DNA from: Gammaproteobacteria bacterium
GTDB lineage: Bacteria; Pseudomonadota; Gammaproteobacteria; Pseudomonadales; Azotimanducaceae
Direction: 5' to 3'
DNA: 51,844 bases
Assembly: GCA_028821405.1 (NCBI GenBank)
Contig: JAPPGK010000049.1
Span: forward strand, 1-51,844
The position numbers were made by a program, and so were the translations under genes. Positions 18,401-25,254 of this stretch are shown here, in pieces. The notes under the pieces are model-generated. The model made no database searches. It saw nothing but the letters and a program-made list of their open reading frames with translations, and was not told where the DNA came from. Numbering within the stretch: position 1 is the stretch's first letter; every line of letters starts with the position of its first letter.

Positions 18401-20580
18401 ACTTCCTCGGGGTCGACATCGAGAACGCGGCCTCGCGAACGACCGATCCCGTCGCCCTCGCAGACAACGACAACCCGACCCTGAAGAACGCCAACTGCAC
18501 CGTTTGCCACACGGTCCTCGACCCGGCGGCGGGCGCTTTCCAGAACTACGGCGACATCGGGCTCTATCGCGACGAACCGGGAGGGCTGGACTCCCTGGAC
18601 CGGTTCTACAAGAACCCGGTCGGGCAGGAGTTCGAGATCGAGGCCGCGTCCTTCGAGGAACGCGAGACCGTCTCCGCCACGGTGCAGCTCGATGCCGACA
18701 GCCGGGTGTTCATCAACTTCACCAACGACTACTGGCAAGCGGGCACCGACATCGACCGCAACCTGCGACTCGACACCCTCGAACTTCGCGACACCGAGGG
18801 TGCTGTCGTCTTCGAGTCCGACCTCGCGGTGTTGGAGAACCAGAACTGTGGCCAGGCCGTCGCCGCCGAAGACGGCGGGAGCGAGGACCATTGGGTCATC
18901 CTGAGCGGCTGCGGGGTGCGCGTCGACGTGCACATTCCCGCCGCCGGCGCCTACGACGCCGCGGTTACGGCCTGGGCCGATCAGGCGGGCGACGAGCTGG
19001 CCAAGCTGCAGATTTCCGCGACTCCCTACCGACAGGGCGACACCTGGTACCGCGACATGCGCAGACCAGGCTTCGACGGGGAGTCTGCGCCCGAAGCCGG
19101 CAACAGCATCCAATGGCTCGCCCGGAGCATTGCCGAGGATCCGCGCTTCGCAGAGGCCACCGTGAAGTTCTGGTGGCCGGCGATCATGGGCAACGAGGTC
19201 ATCGAGCCGCCCGCGGACGAGCGGGATGTTGGCTTCGATGCCCGATTGCTGGCCGCCAGTGCTCAAGCGGCGGAAGTTCGCGCCTTGGCCGATGGTTTCC
19301 GCGACGCCTTCCACGACGGCGCCCCCTACAACCTGAAGGACCTGTTGGTGGAAATCACCCTATCCGACTGGTTCGGGGCCGACCGCGTCGAGGGCGAGCC
19401 CTCCACCATCCAGCGCGATGCGCTCGCCCACGCGGGGGGAAGCCGGCTGCTGACGCCCGAGGAACTCGCCTTCAAGACCGACACCTTGACCGGTTTCCAA
19501 TGGGGTCGGTGGGAACACCCGAGCGCGCGTCCGTTTCGCCAGCACACGAATTCCCTGGCCGATGTGGGGGCGTACCGGCTGCTCTACGGGGGCATCGACT
19601 CGAACGGCATCACCGACCGGTCGCGGGATCTGACCTCGGTCATGGCCAGCGTTGCCAGAACCCACGCCACCGAGTCAAGTTGCCCCATCGTCTTCCGCGA
19701 GTTCTACCTGTTGCCGGACGAGAACCGCCGCCTGTTCGGCGCCATGCACAAGAACCTCTCGCCGGTTGCGGAGGCAGGTGAATCGTTCTCGATCGAAGCC
19801 GGGTCCTACGACGAGCGGGAGACGCTGGTCGTGAGTGGTCACCTGGGTGCCGGAACGAACACGGCGTGGCTGTCGTTTCCCAACGACTACTACAACGAAG
19901 AGTCGGGTGCGGATCGGAATGTGCGCCTGGACGCACTCGAAGTCGTCAACGCAGGCGGCACCACAGTTCACCGCATCGAGTTCGAGGACCTCGAGGAAGG
20001 ATGTGGCTCCAGCGAAGCCCGTGACGACGCCGAGGATGCGGACCACCGTGTCCTCTGGCAGGCCTGCGAGTTGCGTATCCCCTTCGAGACCCCGTCGAGC
20101 GGGAACTACGAGGTGAAGGTCATCGCCTGGGCGGACCAAGCCGGCGGCCAATTGCCGTTCCTCGACTTCGTCGTGGAATCGAATGCCGAAACCTCCGCCG
20201 GCGCACGCGCCATCCGCAACAAGATCGTCGAGCTGTACGACAAACTGCTCGGCGTCGAGGTCAGCGCCGACTCCCAGGACGTCGAAGACACGTACCGACT
20301 CTTCGTCGATGTCTGGGAGCGTCGCCGCGACACCGGAAACAACTGGTTCTTCGACACGGCCTGCAACTGGAGTTCGGACATCCGGTACTTCGAGGGGATC
20401 GCCGACGACGTGCTCATCAGACACGAACGGGACTGGGGTAGCTACTATGGCTGGGACTGGAACCGTACGAACCAGATCCTCAACGTCGAAGCCGCCCCGT
20501 ACGACAGCGCCGCGGTCGTGCGCAGTTGGAGCGTCGTGCTCGCGTACCTGTTGATGGACTACCGGTACCTTTATCTCTGA
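15457..20580 (+). CDS. Large exported diheme protein (DUF1549/DUF1588-like core, CBM-like modules)
   Basis: 1707 residues. Signal peptide at about 1-28. Residues about 164-628 are four ~115-aa units in A-B-A-B order. A first haem site CVNCH is at 650-654. A core resembling DUF1549/DUF1553 (RRAALLFAGRTPTPAEYDFV, FHEFLLRAANDRLL) carries the second haem site CTVCH at 1014-1018, followed by LDPAAGAFQNYGDIGLYR as in DUF1588. Two modules at about 1058-1190 and 1445-1576 share ND-Y...DRNxRLDxLE and AWADQAGxxLxxL; they resemble calcium-dependent xylan-binding modules of the CBM36/60 type. The ~190-residue C-terminus is Trp/Tyr-rich. Location is probably the cell surface or exterior. Planctomycetes have related cytochrome/DUF1501 pairs, but this repeat and module set is not one I recognise. 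Confidence 0.8.
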   Translation: MNRFHEILSRTLVAIATGGVVFVSVAGEPAIPGEDGSRDEAGRWVWQITQPFPLAAHRDFVPGAHSMPVQPDVHDRLLASTPGSPNAVLTCPVPPSRSFRDDSKPNIHAGGSKSLALDVAPGKPSSSGSPNSPASRHAAGVQASPKHGVAGSAATSAGAGETHAVPLFPAASDDFREGFVRVINHSAMGGEVRITAVDDDGHVKDPITLAIEAGTTAHFNSGDLERGNAAKGISGSTGAGFGDGRLALESDLDIEVLAYVRTADGFLTAMHDVVASDNGAHRVPTFNPSSNHDQVSRLRIVNPGDQAAPVTIRGIDDLGHSPDTVVELNIPPGAARTLDAQLLESGGEHGPGLGDGAGKWRLIVASGQPIEVMSLLESPTRHLSNLSTTPAKDDEGVHTVPLFPAAGGERQGFVRIINHADAPGVIQIRAFDDSDWDYGAVTLSLDANAVAHFNSDDLETGNPLKGLSGGVGSGQGDWRLELTGDVDLEVLAYVRTQQGFLTAMHDIAPSIGVRHRVAVFNPASNHDQVSRLRIVNAADQATEVAISGVDGAGTTPDSEVRLTVPGGQSRTISAQQLESGSDGIEGHLGDGVGKWQLNVRSEQPIMVMSLLSSPTGHLTNLSTAPGRGAGATATEVFEALVAAPVLEAKCVNCHVEGGASGTTRLVFVSTANSDHRALNLTAIRNFVATVEDGAALLLEKIQGIGHGGGEQVPGGSQDFQNVAWFLDLLGREAAAVSASAETLFDVVTMASPRTVLRRAALLFAGRTPTPAEYDFVETGTESNLREAIRNLMTGPRFHEFLLRAANDRLLTDRFVAENTLENRGHFFHFDNKYYRLRGAAVNNGAHREFNEWHNAVQYGVARAPLELIAHVAENDLPYTEVLTADYVMANRLAKESYTGKGALDHPEDVHHFRPTRITDYYTHTTGYRARFEPNIGLRILSPGDGKTAIPHAGLLNTFVFLKRYPTTATNRNRARARWTYYHFLGVDIENAASRTTDPVALADNDNPTLKNANCTVCHTVLDPAAGAFQNYGDIGLYRDEPGGLDSLDRFYKNPVGQEFEIEAASFEERETVSATVQLDADSRVFINFTNDYWQAGTDIDRNLRLDTLELRDTEGAVVFESDLAVLENQNCGQAVAAEDGGSEDHWVILSGCGVRVDVHIPAAGAYDAAVTAWADQAGDELAKLQISATPYRQGDTWYRDMRRPGFDGESAPEAGNSIQWLARSIAEDPRFAEATVKFWWPAIMGNEVIEPPADERDVGFDARLLAASAQAAEVRALADGFRDAFHDGAPYNLKDLLVEITLSDWFGADRVEGEPSTIQRDALAHAGGSRLLTPEELAFKTDTLTGFQWGRWEHPSARPFRQHTNSLADVGAYRLLYGGIDSNGITDRSRDLTSVMASVARTHATESSCPIVFREFYLLPDENRRLFGAMHKNLSPVAEAGESFSIEAGSYDERETLVVSGHLGAGTNTAWLSFPNDYYNEESGADRNVRLDALEVVNAGGTTVHRIEFEDLEEGCGSSEARDDAEDADHRVLWQACELRIPFETPSSGNYEVKVIAWADQAGGQLPFLDFVVESNAETSAGARAIRNKIVELYDKLLGVEVSADSQDVEDTYRLFVDVWERRRDTGNNWFFDTACNWSSDIRYFEGIADDVLIRHERDWGSYYGWDWNRTNQILNVEAAPYDSAAVVRSWSVVLAYLLMDYRYLYL
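15946..17340 (+). repeat. Internal A-B-A-B coding repeat (two ~700-bp units)
   Basis: Within the 1707-aa protein, unit A starts H-x-VPLFPAA and contains GFVRxINH, AHFNSxDLExGN and LTAMHDI; unit B starts HRVxxFNPxSNHDQVSRLRIVN and ends EVMSLL-x-SPTxHLxNLST. A and B are themselves similar, which suggests two rounds of duplication. Approximate borders are 15946, 16297, 16649, 16999 and 17340. Confidence 0.85.
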
Positions 20581-20593
20581 GGATGCCTGGGCC

Positions 20594-21886
20594 ATGAAGC
20601 GACGAACCCTATTGAAAGGCATGCTTGGCGCGACCGGCGCCGCCTCCATGGGTTTCCGCTTGCCGCTGGCGGGGGCCGCCCACCACGAGGGCAAGCTGTA
20701 CGTATTTGTTCAGGCCAACGGTGGCTGGGATCCCACGAGCTTCTGCGACCCGAAGGCCAACGTTCCCGACGAGCCCGTCATCAACAACTGGGCGCAACGT
20801 GCGGAGATCCAAGAGGCCGGCAACATCGCCTACGCGCCCTTCGCCTACAACGAAGCGTTCTTCGAGAAGTACCACGAGCGCATCCTGGTCATCAACGGCG
20901 TCGATGCACAGACCAATTCGCACACGGTGGGCGTGGTGCACAACTGGAGTGGACGCAACTCCGAGGGCTACCCCACGGCAACCGCCCTCCTGGCCTCCCA
21001 CTACGCGCCGGACCTCTCCGTCCCCTACCTGAGCTTCGGCGGCTACTCCGAGACCGGCGGGCTGACGCGGTTCACGCGCATGAACAATCCCGATCTCCTA
21101 CGCAACATCGCAACGCCGCAGATCCCGCATTGGAACTCCGAAAGCCGGTACTTCAGCGATGCCGATTGGGCAGCCTTGGAGTCTCGCCGGACGATGGCCG
21201 CGCAGAGGCTCGCCGACCAGACCGATCTGCTGCCCACCCAAGCGCGCAACCGCGAACTCTACCGGTCGGCCTTTGCCGCCGCCGATGGCTTGGCGGCGTA
21301 CGCGGCGGCCCTTCCCCCCAACGATGAACTCGAGCAGCCGGAGCGCTACCAGGGTTCCAACAACTACTACAGCGACCTGCGCCGCCAGGCACAGCTCACG
21401 GTTCTCGCCTTCAAGACCGGCGTGGCCGTCAGCGCGGACCTTTGGCTCGGCGGCTTCGATACCCATGCCTATCACGACCGGGACCACAACTGGCTGCTCG
21501 GCAACTTGACGAACGCCGTGGACTTCCTCTGGGACTACGCCGAGGAACACGGCGTCGCCGACCGTCTGGTGGTGGTCATGGGTTCGGACTTCGGTCGAAC
21601 CAACCACTACAACGCAAAATACGGCAAGGATCACTGGCCCATCGGCAGCTATGTCATCATGGAGAAGAACCAGCCGTGGACGAACCGCGTCGTCGGCGAG
21701 ACGGATGAACGGCACTTTGCCCACCGAATCAACCCCGAAACACTCGAGCGCGATGACCAGCACGGGACGATCATCTACCCGAAACACGTCCACAAGGCCC
21801 TGCGCCGGTATCTCGGCATCGACCACACGCCCGGGGCGCTGCGGTTCCCGTTCAACAACACCGAAGACTTCGCGTTCTTCAGCTAG
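20594..21886 (+). CDS. Tat-exported DUF1501-type protein
   Basis: 430 residues starting at ATG 20594, 13 bp after the diheme gene. The head MKRRTLLKGMLGATGAASMGF is a twin-arginine signal, so the protein folds, perhaps with a cofactor, before export. The body has features of DUF1501 proteins, a group with an alkaline-phosphatase-like fold: VFVQANGGWDPTSF, NGVDAQTNSHTVG, SFGGYSETGG, LGGFDTHAYHDRDHN and VMGSDFGRTNHYNAKYGKDHWPIGS. In Planctomycetes the same two-gene arrangement (cytochrome-containing DUF1549-type plus DUF1501) is common, and its function is not settled. Here it is part of a three-gene rightward operon. Confidence 0.82.
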   Translation: MKRRTLLKGMLGATGAASMGFRLPLAGAAHHEGKLYVFVQANGGWDPTSFCDPKANVPDEPVINNWAQRAEIQEAGNIAYAPFAYNEAFFEKYHERILVINGVDAQTNSHTVGVVHNWSGRNSEGYPTATALLASHYAPDLSVPYLSFGGYSETGGLTRFTRMNNPDLLRNIATPQIPHWNSESRYFSDADWAALESRRTMAAQRLADQTDLLPTQARNRELYRSAFAAADGLAAYAAALPPNDELEQPERYQGSNNYYSDLRRQAQLTVLAFKTGVAVSADLWLGGFDTHAYHDRDHNWLLGNLTNAVDFLWDYAEEHGVADRLVVVMGSDFGRTNHYNAKYGKDHWPIGSYVIMEKNQPWTNRVVGETDERHFAHRINPETLERDDQHGTIIYPKHVHKALRRYLGIDHTPGALRFPFNNTEDFAFFS

Positions 21887-21936
21887 CTCCTTGAACGGGG
21901 CCAGTGCTTACGATCAGATTGCATTCGCGAGACGTC

Positions 21937-21960
21937 GTAGGGGCGAGGCTTGTCCTCGCC
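21937..21960. repeat. GTAGGGGC REP-like hairpin
   Basis: GTAGGGGCGAGGCTTGTCCT begins a hairpin with arms GGCGAGG (21942-21948) and CCTCGCC (21954-21960). It lies in the 153-bp gap between the DUF1501 gene and the diheme cytochrome gene, followed by more GC-rich palindromic sequence. It could attenuate transcription or stabilise the upstream mRNA. Confidence 0.6.
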
Positions 21961-22039
21961 GGCTTTGGTGGGCCCGTTTGTTCGATTGGGCCGCCGCGCG
22001 CCTGACGGGCGCGTTGGGGTCGCCGCGACGGCCTCTTGC

Positions 22040-22651
22040 ATGAGCACCCAACGTCGCGCAGGTCTGACGCTGCTCGTCGCGACGTGCCTGGCATCCGGCA
22101 GCGCCGCCGAAACGGGTGAGCAAATCGCGAAACGGCTATGCGTCGACTGCCACGGGGAGTTCGGCCGTAGCGAGATCAAGGACATTCCCTCCATCGGCGG
22201 CTTCTCGGAGTTCGCGATCGAAGATCTCCTCGACAGCTACCGGCAGCGCTTTCGCAAGGCCCGATCCATCACCCTCGAAGACGGCTCCGAGAACGACATG
22301 CAGCGGGTGGTCGACGCATTGTCGGACGCCGAAGTTCAGGCGGTGGCCCTCTACTACTCGGCGCAGGAGTGGCACCCCCACGATCAGCCGTTCGACGCCG
22401 AACTGGCCAGCCGGGGGGCGGCGGTGCACTCCCGCAAGTGCGGCAAGTGCCACCCCAAGGGCGGCAGCGTGCCGGACGCCGACCACGCACTGCTCGCCGG
22501 GCAGTGGCGTGACTACCTCGCCAGGGAGTTGGAGAACTTCACGAGCGGCAACCGGCGGATGGCCGACAAGATGAAGACGAAGTTCGACACGCTCTCCGAA
22601 TCGGACAAGGACGCCCTGCTGGAATTCTGGGTCAGCGCCGGCAACTACTGA
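22040..22651 (+). CDS. Diheme c-type cytochrome (c4/c553-like)
   Basis: 203 residues from ATG 22040. The signal peptide (MSTQRRAGLTLLVATCLASGSA) decides this start. There are two class-I-like cytochrome c halves: the first with CVDCH, GFSEFAIEDLLDSY and a likely distal methionine in NDMQRVVDALSDAEVQAVALYY; the second with CGKCH and SGNRRMADKMKTKFDTLSESDKDALLEFW. The layout matches cytochrome c4, a soluble periplasmic carrier of about 190-210 aa. Placed after the DUF1501 gene, it could shuttle electrons between the inner membrane and the decaheme conduit; this is inference. Confidence 0.87.
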   Translation: MSTQRRAGLTLLVATCLASGSAAETGEQIAKRLCVDCHGEFGRSEIKDIPSIGGFSEFAIEDLLDSYRQRFRKARSITLEDGSENDMQRVVDALSDAEVQAVALYYSAQEWHPHDQPFDAELASRGAAVHSRKCGKCHPKGGSVPDADHALLAGQWRDYLARELENFTSGNRRMADKMKTKFDTLSESDKDALLEFWVSAGNY

Positions 22652-22675
22652 AACCGCCGAGGGCGACTCCCGCGA

Positions 22676-23461
22676 TCAGCTCGTCCAGTGACGCTGGCCA
22701 GGTGCCGGCGGTGTCTCCGGTCCCCCGGCAAAGCACTGCGCCACGGCCATCCAACGCGTCGCCGTATCGCCGACCACCTCGAGGTCCGTATCCTCGATAT
22801 TGCGCCCTTGCGTCACCACGTGGCAGAACTGCACCGCGTCGCCTTCCACCTTGTTGGTCGCGCTCGGCTCGTTCCACTCCCAGACCGCACCGGATGGTGC
22901 GGTTAGCCGTACATACGGCATGTCCTCCGGAATCGGCTCGCGTCGGTTGACGAAGGTCCAACCGAAGGTGCGCACACCGATGACGGCGATGTTCCTGATC
23001 CGATCCGTGTTCACCCTCGGCTGCCTGAGCAAGTCGTAGATGTCCTGACCGTGGGACCACGTCTCCATCTGGCGTGCCGTCGCGAACATCCGCGCCCCCA
23101 TGTCGGGACCGAACCAGGGAACGCGCATCGACGGATCGACGGCCGCGAGTTTGTCGCATAGCTCGCGCAGGTAGCCGTGCCAGCGCTCGCCGAGTTCCGC
23201 CCCCTGCGGGATGTCGGACGGGTTGGCGGCAGCACCACCGATCCATATGGCGCGATCGCCAGCACGCACCATGGCCCGGAAACGATCCGGATCGTCAAGG
23301 GCGACCGTGGCAACGAGATCCGTGGTGTGCAGGTGCGCGATGACGTCGTTCACCGTCCAGTTCTTGAACGGCGTCGGTCGATCCCAATCGCCCGGCGCCA
23401 ACTCCCGGACGAGCTTGTGGAGCTCGTCACCTTCCTCGCGCAAATCGTGGGCCTGCTGCAT
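22676..23461 (-). CDS. DinB/maleylpyruvate-isomerase-like metal-binding protein (TIGR03084-like)
   Basis: 261 residues. The start is firm: AAAGGAGG lies seven bases before ATG 23461. The N-terminal four-helix-bundle part contains FKNWTVNDVIAHLHTTD and METWSHGQDIYDLL, the usual places of the histidine ligands of the MDMPI_N/DinB fold. The C-terminal part (VRLTAPSGAVWEWNE, DAVQFCHVVTQGRNIEDTDLEVVG) matches the SCP2-like tail of TIGR03084-type proteins. In Actinobacteria relatives use mycothiol; in a proteobacterium the thiol partner is unknown. The preceding 229-bp gap (23462-23690) contains no gene that I can support. Confidence 0.75.
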   Translation of the reverse strand: MQQAHDLREEGDELHKLVRELAPGDWDRPTPFKNWTVNDVIAHLHTTDLVATVALDDPDRFRAMVRAGDRAIWIGGAAANPSDIPQGAELGERWHGYLRELCDKLAAVDPSMRVPWFGPDMGARMFATARQMETWSHGQDIYDLLRQPRVNTDRIRNIAVIGVRTFGWTFVNRREPIPEDMPYVRLTAPSGAVWEWNEPSATNKVEGDAVQFCHVVTQGRNIEDTDLEVVGDTATRWMAVAQCFAGGPETPPAPGQRHWTS

Positions 23462-23690
23462 CGTTGCCTCCTTTCGCCTGGCCAGCCAGCTTCGCGCCCG
23501 CCTGTTGCCGGGCAAGCGACCGAGTGTACGCGATGGCGTCACGGCCCACGAAATTGGTGCAGTCTCCGGTCGCCGCACACCGTTACACGGCGCCGAGTGC
23601 TTGCGCGGATCGTGTGCCTGCCGCCGCTGGTCGTCGTCAGGGAGCACGCCCGTGGACAGCCCGTGGAGAACGCGGGTCGCTCCGTAGCAC

Positions 23691-25064
23691 TCAGTCGCCG
23701 TTGATCCGCCGTCGCCAGGATGCCGCCTTGGCGAGGGCTTCTTCGACATCCAGAGTGCACCAGACACCGTCGTCGTAGACGCACTGTCCGTCGATGAAGG
23801 TGTGCGTGACGCGTGCGCCGGCGTCGGCATGGACGAGGGCGGCGTGGAGGTCGTTGATCGGTTGCATGGCCGGGTGGTTGAGGTCGACGGCTATGAGGTC
23901 GGCACGTTTGCCCACCTTGATCGAACCGATTCGGTCGTCCATACCGAGGGTCCGTGCGCCGCCAATGGTGGCCATGGCGAGGATGTCGGCGGCGGGCAAG
24001 ACCGTTGCATCGGCGTCGGTGGTCTTGGCAAGCAACGCCGCCAGGCGAGCTTCGGCGAACAGGTCGAGGGCGTTGTTGGAGGCGGCGCCGTCGGTGCCGA
24101 GTCCGACGGTGGCGCCTGCGTCGAGGAACCGGGTCACCGGGCAGATGCCGCTGGCCAGCTTCATGTTGGAGTGCGGGCAATGCACCACGCGCACTCCGCG
24201 CTCAGCCACGAGGTCGATCTCGGCATCGTCTACTGCCGTCATATGGACGGCCTGAAGCCGTTCCGTAAGCAGACCGATCTCGTCGAGCAGGCGAATCCAG
24301 GTGCCGCCCTGGGAACGTCGCGCATCCTCCACCTCGTCCTCGGTCTCGTGCAGGTGGATGTGTACGTCCGCATCGATCTCGTCCGCGAACATGGCGACTC
24401 GCCGTAGCTGCTTGGGTTCCACGGTGTAGGCGGAATGGGGCCCGAAGCACGTGGTGATCAGGTTGTCGTCCCGAAACCGGTCGTGGAGGGCAAGTCCCTT
24501 CGTGAGGCACTCGTCGAAGTCCGTCGAATAGGCGTTGGGCATATCGATCAGCGGAAAGGAGGCCTGCAGGCGGAAACCCGCGTCCCGGCAAGCCAACGCC
24601 GCCGTTTCCGGGAAATAGTACATGTCCGACGCCGTCGTGGTGCCGGTGGCGATCATCTCGGCGACCGCTAGCCGGGTGCCGTCGCGGACGAAATCCTCGT
24701 CCATCCAACGCGCTTCCAGCGGCCAGATGGTTTCGTTCAGCCAGTCGTCCAAGGGCTCGGATTCGCCGAGTCCCCGCAGCAAGGTCATCGCAAGATGGCC
24801 GTGGGCGTTGACAAGCCCCGGCATCAACACGTGGCGGGCAAGCACGAGGTGGCGGGCGTTCGGGTGTTCCGCGAGGACCTCGTCGCGCTCACCGAGCCCG
24901 GCAATTGCACCGTCGCGGAGCACGATGCTCATGCCTTCGAGAACCTCGTTGTGCGGTTCGACGGGTAGCAACAGACGCGGTGAAATAACCAGATCCGCCG
25001 CCTCTCGCGCCCCTCCTTTGGAACCAACGCCCAAGGGCGTCTGCGACCGTGGCGTTCGTCTCAT
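23691..25064 (-). CDS. mtaD: MtaD-type adenosine-derivative deaminase (TRZ/ATZ amidohydrolase)
   Basis: 457 residues. The metal-dependent amidohydrolase signature is complete: NAHGHLAM with the HxH pair, HIHLHETEDEV, VHMTAVDD and GTDGAASNN with the metal aspartate. The family deaminates methylthioadenosine, S-adenosylhomocysteine or related compounds in the cytosol. In Pseudomonas mtaD also lies next to the gyrA region, which supports the name. The ATG overlaps the stop of a tiny upstream reading frame (ATGA). An internal AAGGAGGGG near 25015 has no usable start codon after it. The usual downstream partner ubiG is not here. Confidence 0.82.
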   Translation of the reverse strand: MRRTPRSQTPLGVGSKGGAREAADLVISPRLLLPVEPHNEVLEGMSIVLRDGAIAGLGERDEVLAEHPNARHLVLARHVLMPGLVNAHGHLAMTLLRGLGESEPLDDWLNETIWPLEARWMDEDFVRDGTRLAVAEMIATGTTTASDMYYFPETAALACRDAGFRLQASFPLIDMPNAYSTDFDECLTKGLALHDRFRDDNLITTCFGPHSAYTVEPKQLRRVAMFADEIDADVHIHLHETEDEVEDARRSQGGTWIRLLDEIGLLTERLQAVHMTAVDDAEIDLVAERGVRVVHCPHSNMKLASGICPVTRFLDAGATVGLGTDGAASNNALDLFAEARLAALLAKTTDADATVLPAADILAMATIGGARTLGMDDRIGSIKVGKRADLIAVDLNHPAMQPINDLHAALVHADAGARVTHTFIDGQCVYDDGVWCTLDVEEALAKAASWRRRINGD

Positions 25065-25195
25065 GGACTTGCTCGGGGTGGCTGGGCCAGAGGCGGCGCG
25101 ATAGAGCGCACAGCGAATGGCGCAGGCGCGTCCTGCGGCAGCGGCCGGCCCGGCTCTGGCGCTTCGACCAATGGATCGGAGTGTGAATCGGACAT
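25061..25195 (-). CDS. Possible small leader peptide upstream of mtaD
   Basis: 44 codons from ATG 25195, rich in Pro and Ala, ending with a TGA that overlaps the mtaD ATG. No family, signal or clear ribosome site is visible. The overlap would allow translational coupling, but Pro/Ala-rich open frames arise easily at this GC content. Confidence 0.25.
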   Translation of the reverse strand: MSDSHSDPLVEAPEPGRPLPQDAPAPFAVRSIAPPLAQPPRASP

Positions 25196-25213
25196 CGGCT
25201 GATTATACGACCG

Positions 25214-25222
25214 TGGTAGAAT
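25214..25222 (+). promoter_or_regulatory. Possible extended -10 promoter of gyrA
   Basis: TGGTAGAAT is an extended -10 element (TGn plus TAGAAT) 32 bases before the gyrA ATG. No good -35 hexamer lies at 16-18 bases, as often with extended -10 promoters. Confidence 0.4.
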
Positions 25223-25254
25223 GGGCGGCTTAGTCTCACCGCGTTTTCCGACCC

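Noticed and set aside
17722-19314. Open frame of 530 codons on the minus strand
   Set aside because: Antisense to the diheme protein, which has haem sites and repeats in the other strand.
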